This document shows, in pieces, positions 9,784 to 17,223 of a stretch of DNA of 64,000 bases. Position numbers and translations under genes: made by a program. Each line of letters begins with the position of its first letter. Position 1 is the stretch's first letter. The DNA lies in contig JBDPYZ010000008.1 in the NCBI GenBank assembly GCA_047291315.1, forward strand, positions 1 to 64,000, read 5' to 3'. Under the pieces are notes generated by a model, which had not been told where the DNA came from, searched no databases, and saw only the letters and a list, made by a program, of their open reading frames with translations. The stretch comes from Arsenophonus fragariae (lineage in GTDB: Bacteria > Pseudomonadota > Gammaproteobacteria > Enterobacterales > Enterobacteriaceae).

Positions 9784-11607
9784 TTAGATATTATGATTAC
9801 TACGACGACGTAATCCAGCGTTATTATGTCCTTCATTATGTCCACGGAACTGTTCTCGCTCACTACGACGTTCATTACCAAAGCGACATCCTCGTTCACG
9901 TAATTCACCACCATTACGATGTCCATTACCGCGACGTTCAAACGGTTGTGCTTCACCTAACAATTGCATCTGCATTGGCTTATTTAAAATACGTGTACGC
10001 GTCAAATGATTAAGTAATGCATTTGGCATACCTTTTGGTAACTCTATCGTTGAGTGCGAAGCAAACAACTTAATATTACCAATATAACGACTACTAATAT
10101 CCGCTTCGTTAGCAATTGCACCGACAATGTGGCGAACTTCAACGCCATCATCACGACCAACTTCAATACGATACAACTCCATATCACCTACATCACGACG
10201 CTCGCGACGCGTACTACGCTCAGAAGTACCATTACTGTGACGACGCTCATCACGCGAATTAAATTCACGTTTTGCACGACGAACAGGATCGGGTGGCAAT
10301 ATTAACGGCCGATCACCTTGCGCTATTTTTAATAGCGCTGAAGCTAAAGTTTCCATATCCAGCTCATCATCAGCAACTAATTTAGTCAGTAATACTCGAT
10401 ATTTCTCTAAATCACCGCTTTCTAATTGCTTTTGAATATTTTCAGCAAATTTAGCTTGGCGACGCCCACTTAAAAGAGCAACACTTGGTAACTCAACTTC
10501 AGCAATTGGCTGCTTCATGGTACGTTCAATATTGCGTAATAGTCGACGTTCACGATTATCAACAAACAAAATCGCGCGCCCAGCTCGGCCTGCCCGACCG
10601 GTACGACCAATTCGATGCACATAAGACTCTGCATCCATGGGTATGTCATAATTAACAACTAAACTAATACGTTCAACATCTAGACCACGTGCTGCAACAT
10701 CAGTGGCAATTAATATATCAAGACGACCATCTTTCAAACGCTCTAATGTTTGCTCACGTAGCGCTTGATTCATATCGCCGTTTAGAGCTGAACTGTTATA
10801 GCCACTGCGTTCAAGCGCTTCAGCAACCTCTAACGTGGCATTTTTAGTGCGCACAAAAATAATGGCCGCATCAAAATCTTCTGCTTCCAGAAAACGAACC
10901 AATGCTTCATTTTTACGCATGCCATAGACAGACCAATAACTTTGGGTAATATCTGGACGCGTCGTCACACTGGACTGAATGCTAATCTCTTTTGGTGATT
11001 TCATAAAGCGACGAGTAATACGGCGTATCGCTTCCGGCATTGTGGCAGAAAACAGTGCCGTTTGATGCTCGGATGGGATCTGACTCATTATATTTTCAAC
11101 GTCTTCAATGAACCCCATGCGTAACATTTCATCCGCTTCATCAAGAACCAAGCCACGTAAATGGGATAAATTTAACGTCCCTTTCAAGTGATCTAATAAG
11201 CGGCCCGGTGTTCCCACTACAATTTGAGGACCTTGCCTTAATGCGCGTAACTGCAAATCGTAACGCTGCCCACCATAGAGTGCTACCACATTCACTGAAC
11301 GCATGTGTTTAGAGAATTCCCCCATGGCTTCAGCAACTTGCACGGCTAACTCACGCGTTGGTGCCAATACTAAGATTTGAGGGGCTTTCAATGTGGTATC
11401 TACATTATGTAGTAGAGGTAAACTAAAAGCTGCTGTTTTACCACTACCGGTTTGTGCCATACCTAATACGTCACACCCGTCTAATAAATAGGGAATACAT
11501 TGCTGCTGGATTGGCGATGGTTTTTCATAACCAAGGTCATTTAGTGCAGAGAGAAGTGGCGCTGATAAACCTAAATCAGCAAAAGAGATTTCAGTCTCAT
11601 TAGTCAT
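9784..11607 (-). CDS. deaD: DEAD-box RNA helicase DeaD (CsdA)
   Basis: ATP-dependent RNA helicase used in large-subunit ribosome assembly and in mRNA unwinding and decay in the cold. Motif I AQTGSGKT is near residue 51, followed by PTRELA, DEAD, SAT and HRIGRTGRAGR in order, then the DbpA-like RNA-binding domain (GDMELYRIEVGRDDGVEVRH) and an Arg/Gly/Asn-rich tail. I place the start at MTNETEISF (11607), with GAGG 9 bases upstream; a further ATG at 11622 would add five residues that homologues lack. About 607 residues, close to the E. coli 629. Followed by the palindromic terminator at 9733-9756. Confidence 0.97.
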   Translation of the reverse strand: MTNETEISFADLGLSAPLLSALNDLGYEKPSPIQQQCIPYLLDGCDVLGMAQTGSGKTAAFSLPLLHNVDTTLKAPQILVLAPTRELAVQVAEAMGEFSKHMRSVNVVALYGGQRYDLQLRALRQGPQIVVGTPGRLLDHLKGTLNLSHLRGLVLDEADEMLRMGFIEDVENIMSQIPSEHQTALFSATMPEAIRRITRRFMKSPKEISIQSSVTTRPDITQSYWSVYGMRKNEALVRFLEAEDFDAAIIFVRTKNATLEVAEALERSGYNSSALNGDMNQALREQTLERLKDGRLDILIATDVAARGLDVERISLVVNYDIPMDAESYVHRIGRTGRAGRAGRAILFVDNRERRLLRNIERTMKQPIAEVELPSVALLSGRRQAKFAENIQKQLESGDLEKYRVLLTKLVADDELDMETLASALLKIAQGDRPLILPPDPVRRAKREFNSRDERRHSNGTSERSTRRERRDVGDMELYRIEVGRDDGVEVRHIVGAIANEADISSRYIGNIKLFASHSTIELPKGMPNALLNHLTRTRILNKPMQMQLLGEAQPFERRGNGHRNGGELRERGCRFGNERRSEREQFRGHNEGHNNAGLRRRSNHNI

Positions 11608-11633
11608 GTAAAAATGCCTCATTCATTATGGCG

Positions 11634-11694
11634 GCCAGTTTACATAACTCTGCGAAAAAAATTTCGGTCATTTTCATTTAAAATGTGAACTGGC
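11634..11694 (-). promoter_or_regulatory. Inverted repeat in the deaD leader
   Basis: GCCAGTTTACAT (11634-11645) and ATGTGAACTGGC (11683-11694) pair over 12 positions with one G.U, enclosing about 37 AT-rich bases 27 nt upstream of the deaD start. It has no T run placed for termination and could shape a structured 5' leader, as expected for a cold-shock gene. The function is inferred only from position. Confidence 0.45.
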
Positions 11695-11748
11695 TCAAAT
11701 TATGTTATTAAACGAACAACAAGCCCCCATCACAATCGATGAAGACTT

Positions 11749-11778
11749 AAAAAAAGCAGTGATGGTATGTTCATCACT
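11749..11778 (-). terminator. Rho-independent terminator after nlpI
   Basis: On the minus strand AGTGATG-loop-CATCACT is followed by GC and seven T residues, starting a few bases after the nlpI stop. It separates nlpI from deaD, so deaD must have its own promoter. Confidence 0.85.
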
Positions 11779-11782
11779 ACTA

Positions 11783-12664
11783 TTAGCCTGATTCTGAAAG
11801 GTCGCCTTGTTGTACCTGACCTAACAAAGCCAGTTCCAACAGAGCACAGCGGTGCTCAACAAAGCTATGTGCATTGCTAGCTACCGTAAGCTTCAATAAC
11901 GCTATAGCGCTATCGTTATCCCCCAGACTTAGGTAATGTTTACCTAAATAGAAGTTAGTTTCACTAAGATGCTCAGCGAGCGAGGTGTTATCTGTTGAAT
12001 TCTCTTTCAAACGAACCATCAATGTTTTTTCACTGATTTTACCTAAATAGAATTCAACTACATTCCAACCCCATTGCCCTTTTTCCGCTTGGTTATAACG
12101 AGATAACAAATTGGCTTGTGCCATTTTTGGTTTTATCTCTTTCTCCACTAAGTAAAGCCATAAGCTGCGGAAAGGATCATTTGGATCTTGTCGATAATAC
12201 GTCAGCAGATCACCCAGCGCCAATCGATATCTCCCACCATAATACAGTGCAATACCCCGATTCATGCGCGCGAAATTATAAGTTGGATCAAGCTCTAAAA
12301 CAGAATCAAAAACCTCATAGGCAGCATCAAAATTGCCTGCCTGTGTAAAATATATTCCTAGGAAATTAAAAACTTCCGGAATATCAGGACGCATAGCTAA
12401 CGCCATTGTAAAATCATTACGCGCTAACGCCCTCAATCCAAGACTATCATACAACACACCGCGTTCATATAAAAGCTGTGCATATTCATCATCGGACAAT
12501 GACCGGCTCGCAAAGATCTGTTCCATACGAGCCAATATTACTTCTTGTTGCAATGTGGGCTGCAATGGAATAGCAAAGAGTTCACTTTTACGCCAGTTTT
12601 CACTGCTGCAACCGACAATAAAAACAATAGTAGCAGTATAAAGCCAGTGCAGAAAAGAATTCAT
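11783..12664 (-). CDS. nlpI: Outer-membrane lipoprotein NlpI (TPR protein)
   Basis: NlpI is an outer-membrane lipoprotein with tetratricopeptide repeats that docks the protease Prc and murein hydrolases and so controls peptidoglycan turnover. The start at 12664 gives a signal peptide MNSFLHWLYTATIVFIVGC with a lipobox IVGC (Cys 19), and GGAGAAGGAA stands just before the ATG. An upstream in-frame ATG at 12694 would bury the signal. TPR pairs are seen around ERGVLYDSLGLRALARND, NFLGIYFTQAGNFDAAYEVF and MNRGIALYYGGRYRLA. 293 residues, as in E. coli (294). It lies downstream of pnp as in other enterobacteria. Confidence 0.95.
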   Translation of the reverse strand: MNSFLHWLYTATIVFIVGCSSENWRKSELFAIPLQPTLQQEVILARMEQIFASRSLSDDEYAQLLYERGVLYDSLGLRALARNDFTMALAMRPDIPEVFNFLGIYFTQAGNFDAAYEVFDSVLELDPTYNFARMNRGIALYYGGRYRLALGDLLTYYRQDPNDPFRSLWLYLVEKEIKPKMAQANLLSRYNQAEKGQWGWNVVEFYLGKISEKTLMVRLKENSTDNTSLAEHLSETNFYLGKHYLSLGDNDSAIALLKLTVASNAHSFVEHRCALLELALLGQVQQGDLSESG

Positions 12665-12725
12665 TTCCTTCTCCCAAAGACAGAAAATAATCAATATATC
12701 CTGTCAATCCCCACAATTACCGGAG

Positions 12726-12748
12726 ACTCAGTTATTAAAAAACTGAGT
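12726..12748 (-). other. Hairpin between pnp and nlpI
   Basis: ACTCAGTT and AACTGAGT form an 8-bp stem with a 7-base loop in the pnp-nlpI gap. No clear T run follows on either strand, so it is more likely an mRNA processing or stability hairpin than a terminator. Confidence 0.5.
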
Positions 12749-12786
12749 AGGTGCTCTTTTTACAGGACACCGAGTCTTACGTCAAA

Positions 12787-14913
12787 TTATTCTTCAGAAA
12801 TCTGTGTTTCTGTTTCAACCAGCTTTTCGGTAGAAATCGCCTCTTTAATACTAAGGCGAATACGGCCCTGACGATCAATTTCCAGGACTTTAACCGGTAC
12901 TTCCTGAGCTAACTGTAAGTAATCAGTAACTTTTTCAACGCGTTTTTCTGCTATCTGAGAGATATGCACCAACCCTTCTTTGCCACCACCGATGGCAACA
13001 AAAGCACCAAAGTCAACAATACGTGTGACCTTACCCTGATAGACACGACCAACTTCAACTTCTGAGGTAATATCTTCAATACGACGAATAGCCGCTTCTG
13101 CTTTAGAACTATCGGTTGCCGCAATTTTTACTGTACCATCATCATCAATTTCAATCGTAGTACCGGTTTCTTCGGTCAATACTCTAATGACAGAACCACC
13201 TTTACCTATCACATCTTTAATCTTATCAGGATTAATGTGGATAGTATGAATTCGTGGCGCAAACTCAGAAATCTCTTCACGAGGGCGATTAATCGCTTCT
13301 TCCATAACACTTAAAATGTGTAAACGACCCCCTTTTGCCTGATTTAATGCGACTTGCATAATTTCACGCGTAATGCCTTCAATCTTGATATCCATTTGCA
13401 GAGCACTAATACCTTCACAACTACCCGCAACTTTAAAATCCATATCGCCTAAATGATCTTCATCACCCAAGATATCGGAAAGCACAACAAAATCATCGTT
13501 TTCTTTCACTAACCCCATTGCAATACCTGCCACCGCTGCCTTAATTGGAACACCTGCATCCATTAATGCTAGTGATGTCCCACAGACGGAAGCCATAGAA
13601 GAAGATCCATTAGATTCGGTAATTTCAGACACTACACGTACAGTATAGGGAAACTCTGATTGGCTCGGCATAACTGCCAATACGCCACGCTTAGCCAAAC
13701 GTCCATGGCCAATTTCACGACGTTTTGGCGAACCGACCATACCTGTTTCGCCCACTGAATAAGGAGGAAAATTATAATGGAATAGGAAACGATCGGTATA
13801 TTCACCCATAAGCTCATCAATAACTTGCGCATCACGTTCAGTACCGAGAGTTGCCGTGACTAACGCCTGAGTTTCTCCGCGAGTAAATAACGCAGAACCA
13901 TGGGTACGAGGTAATACGCCAGTACGCACATCGAGGGCACGTACCATGTCTTTTTCTCGCCCATCAATTCGCGGCTTTCCTTTTAATACCCGAGTCCGGA
14001 CAAATTTTTTCTCTAAACAGGAAAGAATTTTGTTTATTTCAGCAACATCTAAAGATTCATTTTCTGCCAAAAGCTTATTAGTGACATCTTCTTTAATCGC
14101 ATCAACGTTAGTATAACGTTCTTGTTTTTCAGTAATGCGGTAAGCATCACCCAACCGCTGCTCAGCTAATTCAGCAATACGATTATGTAATTCCTCATTA
14201 ATCGCTGCGGGCTGCCAATCCCATTTTTCTTTACCCGTTTCGGCCGCCAGTGCATTAATATTTTCAATCACGATTTGTTGCTGTTCGTGACCAAAAACAA
14301 CCGCACCAAGCATCTGCTCTTCCGTCAATAAATCAGCTTCAGACTCTACCATTAGCACCGCACTGGCTGTGCCTGCTACAACTAAATCTAAGCGACTGTG
14401 TTTCAATTCATCAACGGTAGGATTTAAAACATACTGGTCATCAATATAACCAACGCGCGCTGCGCCAATTGGGCCATGAAATGGAATACCAGATAAAGAT
14501 AATGCAGCAGAAGCACCGATCATAGCAACAATATCTGGATTCACTTGTGGATTGATGGATACAACCGTAGCAATAATTTGTATTTCATTTACAAATCCCT
14601 CTGGGAACAAGGGACGAAGAGGGCGATCAATCAGCCGTGCAATCAATGTTTCACCTTCACCAGGACGACCTTCACGACGAAAAAAACTACCTGGGATTCG
14701 ACCCGCAGCATAAGATCTTTCTTGATAATTAACCGTCAATGGAAAGAAATCCTGCCCTTCTTTCACTTTTTTCTGCCCAACAACAGTGACAAATACGGCT
14801 GTATCATCCATATTAACCATAATCGCAGAAGTCGCTTGACGTGCCATCATACCCGTTTCGATAGTGACTGTATGTTGGCTATATTGAAATTTACGAACAA
14901 TAGGATTAAGCAA
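12787..14913 (-). CDS. pnp: Polynucleotide phosphorylase (PNPase)
   Basis: 3'-to-5' phosphorolytic exoribonuclease and core member of the RNA degradosome. Two RNase PH-like domains are visible (FFRREGRPGEGETL, then LFTRGETQALVT and the GSPKRREIGHGRLAKR phosphate-binding region), followed by KH (INPDKIKDVIGKGG) and S1 (GRVYQGKVTRIVDFGAFVAI) domains. 708 residues, against 711 in E. coli. The start is TTG at 14913, preceded by AAAAGGG; a UUG start is also known for E. coli pnp. It follows rpsO with an intervening terminator and a long leader, consistent with the known RNase III-dependent autoregulation of pnp, though I cannot prove the fold here. Confidence 0.97.
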   Translation of the reverse strand: MLNPIVRKFQYSQHTVTIETGMMARQATSAIMVNMDDTAVFVTVVGQKKVKEGQDFFPLTVNYQERSYAAGRIPGSFFRREGRPGEGETLIARLIDRPLRPLFPEGFVNEIQIIATVVSINPQVNPDIVAMIGASAALSLSGIPFHGPIGAARVGYIDDQYVLNPTVDELKHSRLDLVVAGTASAVLMVESEADLLTEEQMLGAVVFGHEQQQIVIENINALAAETGKEKWDWQPAAINEELHNRIAELAEQRLGDAYRITEKQERYTNVDAIKEDVTNKLLAENESLDVAEINKILSCLEKKFVRTRVLKGKPRIDGREKDMVRALDVRTGVLPRTHGSALFTRGETQALVTATLGTERDAQVIDELMGEYTDRFLFHYNFPPYSVGETGMVGSPKRREIGHGRLAKRGVLAVMPSQSEFPYTVRVVSEITESNGSSSMASVCGTSLALMDAGVPIKAAVAGIAMGLVKENDDFVVLSDILGDEDHLGDMDFKVAGSCEGISALQMDIKIEGITREIMQVALNQAKGGRLHILSVMEEAINRPREEISEFAPRIHTIHINPDKIKDVIGKGGSVIRVLTEETGTTIEIDDDGTVKIAATDSSKAEAAIRRIEDITSEVEVGRVYQGKVTRIVDFGAFVAIGGGKEGLVHISQIAEKRVEKVTDYLQLAQEVPVKVLEIDRQGRIRLSIKEAISTEKLVETETQISEE

Positions 14914-15162
14914 AATAATACCCTTTTAATAGCTGATTATTTATATAACGACATCAATACTTCCCTTCTTGCTACATCCTGACGACTAATGACAATACTA
15001 AATATTTTTACTCATCTTGTGAATATCAGCATTCTCATTAGCCGCGCAAACCGGTTGTAGCTAAAGAAGATCACATTATTTAGAAATAAATTGGCAAAAT
15101 CTATTTCCTAAAATCATTTTGTAAGTGTAAACCAATTCTAAAAATTTTTTACGCTTTCTAGA

Positions 15163-15189
15163 AGAAAAGGGGCCAGGGGCCCCTTTTCT
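15163..15189 (-). terminator. rpsO attenuator/terminator upstream of pnp
   Basis: Perfect 12-bp arms AGAAAAGGGGCC and GGCCCCTTTTCT with a 3-base loop lie just after the rpsO stop. The T content after the stem is modest, so partial readthrough into pnp is likely, as in E. coli rpsO-pnp. Confidence 0.85.
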
Positions 15190-15204
15190 TTTAAAACAAA
15201 CTAA

Positions 15205-15474
15205 TCAGCGACGTAATCCTAAGCGCTCAATAAGTCCGGTATAACAAGCAACATCTTTACGCTTCAGATAGTTCAATTGTTTACGACGCTGGGCAACCAT
15301 TCGCAACAGGCCTCGGCGGCTATGGTGATCTTTCTTATGCTCTGCAAAGTGATCTTGCAAATGATTAATTTGCACAGTCAATAGAGCAACTTGAACTTCA
15401 CTAGAACCCGTATCATTTTTATCACGACCATAGTCTGCGATAATTTGCGCTTTTGCTTCTGTACTTAGAGACAT
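15205..15474 (-). CDS. rpsO: 30S ribosomal protein S15
   Basis: Primary 16S rRNA-binding protein of the 30S platform. 89 residues, the exact family length, with DTGSSEVQVALLT, LQDHFAEHKKDHHSRRGLLR and YLKRKDVACYTGLIERLGL conserved. GGAG stands 7 bases before the ATG. It is between truB and pnp, with its own promoter at 15551-15579 and a terminator at 15163-15189. The leader could carry the S15 autoregulatory pseudoknot known from E. coli, but I could not confirm that structure. Confidence 0.98.
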   Translation of the reverse strand: MSLSTEAKAQIIADYGRDKNDTGSSEVQVALLTVQINHLQDHFAEHKKDHHSRRGLLRMVAQRRKQLNYLKRKDVACYTGLIERLGLRR

Positions 15475-15550
15475 AAAATAACTCCAAATTTTCTATTAAA
15501 CATAAAGAAAGCCGATCTCTAATTCAGCCTTCCCCAACAAATGCTCACCT

Positions 15551-15579
15551 ATTTTACTCTTCAATCAATCATCACGCAA
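15551..15579 (-). promoter_or_regulatory. Sigma-70 promoter of rpsO
   Basis: Minus strand -35 TTGCGT (15579-15574), 17-base spacer, -10 TAAAAT (15556-15551), about 80 bases upstream of rpsO and just after truB. The hexamers and the spacing are identical to those of the tRNA-fMet promoter at 22172-22200. Confidence 0.75.
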
Positions 15580-15597
15580 GATAACATCTAAATCCTA

Positions 15598-16539
15598 TCA
15601 GACATTTTCCACCACTAAACGACGAGGAGATATTTTATTTTGTTCATCGATTTCAGCGATACCAATAAATTTATGAATATCACCTTCTGTTACTCGAACT
15701 CTATTACCTTCGGAAAGCCGATGATTAGCAACGACAACGGCTTGCCCTTGTTTAAAATAAGCTGCAACAATTGTTGAAATATTGATTTCAGGAAAATGAT
15801 TAACCGCTGTATCCATAGGTAATAATAAAGGATCTAATTGTTCCTCCAGAGAAATTGTCCCTAATTCCACTTTTTGCTTAAGAGTATATAATTGCTCTAA
15901 CGTTACCATACGTTCACTGGGATAACTAGCTACCTGTAAGCGCCTTAGATAAATCACATGAGCACCACAACCCAATAATTCACCTAAATCATCAATAATA
16001 GTCCGTATATAAGTCCCTTTAGAACAATGAATCGTTAATTCCAATTCATTTTCTTGCCAGCGCTCAAATTGTAAATCATAAACTGTAATCGGCCGACCTT
16101 CACGTTCAATAGTAATACCCTGACGGGCATATTCGTAAAACGGCTTACCTTGATATTTAAGCGCAGAATACATAGACGGTACTTGGATTAAATTACCACG
16201 AAATTTATCTAATGCCTTATCAAGTTGCTGCTGCGTTATTTCGATCGGACGTTGACAAATAATTTTACCATGTGCATCAGATGTATCAGTACGCAGCCCT
16301 AAACGGGCAATAACATGGTAACGTTTATCTGAATCAAGAAAAAATTGTGAAAATTTCGTCGCCTCTCCTAAGCAAATGGGTAACATACCGGTTGCCAAGG
16401 GATCCAGTGCTCCTGTATGACCGGCTTTTTTAGCATTAAATAAACGACGTACTTTTTGCAAAGCATCATTAGATGAAAGTTCTGCCGGTTTATCCAATAA
16501 CAATACCCCGTGAACTTCACGACCACGACGACGCCTCAT
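15598..16539 (-). CDS. truB: tRNA pseudouridine-55 synthase TruB
   Basis: Makes pseudouridine 55 in the T loop of nearly all tRNAs and also helps tRNA fold. 313 residues (E. coli 314). The catalytic motif is in AGHTGALDPLATGMLP, with the nucleophile Asp of GALD near residue 47; YSALKYQGKPFYEYARQG and CSKGTYIRTIIDDLG are the other family blocks, and a PUA-like end follows. Its start codon overlaps the rbfA stop by one base, indicating translational coupling. Followed by the rpsO promoter. Confidence 0.97.
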   Translation of the reverse strand: MRRRRGREVHGVLLLDKPAELSSNDALQKVRRLFNAKKAGHTGALDPLATGMLPICLGEATKFSQFFLDSDKRYHVIARLGLRTDTSDAHGKIICQRPIEITQQQLDKALDKFRGNLIQVPSMYSALKYQGKPFYEYARQGITIEREGRPITVYDLQFERWQENELELTIHCSKGTYIRTIIDDLGELLGCGAHVIYLRRLQVASYPSERMVTLEQLYTLKQKVELGTISLEEQLDPLLLPMDTAVNHFPEINISTIVAAYFKQGQAVVVANHRLSEGNRVRVTEGDIHKFIGIAEIDEQNKISPRRLVVENV

Positions 16540-16952
16540 TACTTCCTCTCTTTATCTTTGGCGGTATGACGACGCTTTTCATCATCACGGATCACGTCGC
16601 TAACTAAATTAGACATACGCATACCTTCAACCAAAGAGCTATCATAAAAAAAAGTTAATTCAGGAACGATACGTAAACGCATCGCTTTACCCAGTAAAGA
16701 ACGAATATGTTTCGCCATATCGCCGTTCAATACTTTGATCCCATTTTTAACCATATCTGTTTCATGTTCCTGATCTGATATGTTTAAAAAAGTCACGAAC
16801 ACTTTGGCATAAGCCAAATCACGAGAAACTTTCACCCCCGAAACAGTAGCCATTTTAACACGTGGATCTTTAATTTCTCGATGAAGAATAATGGAGATCT
16901 CTTTTTGTATTTCCTGGGCAACACGCTGAGCTCGAGCAAACTCTCTTGCCAT
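16539..16952 (-). CDS. rbfA: 30S ribosome-binding factor RbfA
   Basis: KH-like maturation factor needed for late 30S assembly and cold growth. 137 residues, starting MAREFARAQRVAQEIQKEIS, with the family core DPRVKMATVSGVKVSRDLAYA and MRLRIVPELTFFYDSSL. GAGGAGA lies before the ATG. It is followed by truB with a one-base overlap. A terminator and about 220 AT-rich bases separate it from infB, so it may have its own promoter in that gap; I did not find one that is convincing. Confidence 0.97.
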   Translation of the reverse strand: MAREFARAQRVAQEIQKEISIILHREIKDPRVKMATVSGVKVSRDLAYAKVFVTFLNISDQEHETDMVKNGIKVLNGDMAKHIRSLLGKAMRLRIVPELTFFYDSSLVEGMRMSNLVSDVIRDDEKRRHTAKDKERK

Positions 16953-17170
16953 TATGATATCTCCTCACAGGGGTAAAACTAAAATATAATAACCATTCAT
17001 TATTATGATATATATATTAGTAAAATAAAATTCAATACTTATATCTATTGGATTTTTATATAAAATCAATAATAACTGTTAAATATTGTTTATTACAATA
17101 GAATTAATCCCATCACAACAATTAATAATCAATATACCCGATTTAAATGGTTATCTATAACTCTTTAGTT

Positions 17171-17200
17171 AAAAGGCCATAACATCAGTTATGGCCTTTT
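17171..17200 (-). terminator. Terminator after infB
   Basis: Arms AAAAGGCCATAAC and GTTATGGCCTTTT (13 bp) with a 4-base loop lie 24 bases after the infB stop, followed on the minus strand by AACT. The stem contributes the T run itself. Confidence 0.85.
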
Positions 17201-17223
17201 AATAAGCAACAATAAAAAAGGTA

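Noticed and set aside
9753..10013. Tyr/His/Val-rich open frame on the plus strand
   Set aside because: It lies antisense to the Arg/Asn-rich tail of deaD; the odd composition is the mirror of CGT/CAT-rich codons there.
9784..10300. Repeated CGT-rich motifs suggesting a CRISPR-like array
   Set aside because: They are irregular and coding (the Arg-rich deaD tail); there are no equal repeats with unique spacers anywhere in the window.
11703..11791. Small plus-strand frame (MLLNEQQAPITIDEDLKKA...) between nlpI and deaD
   Set aside because: It runs over the nlpI terminator, has no clear ribosome-binding site and no match I recognise.
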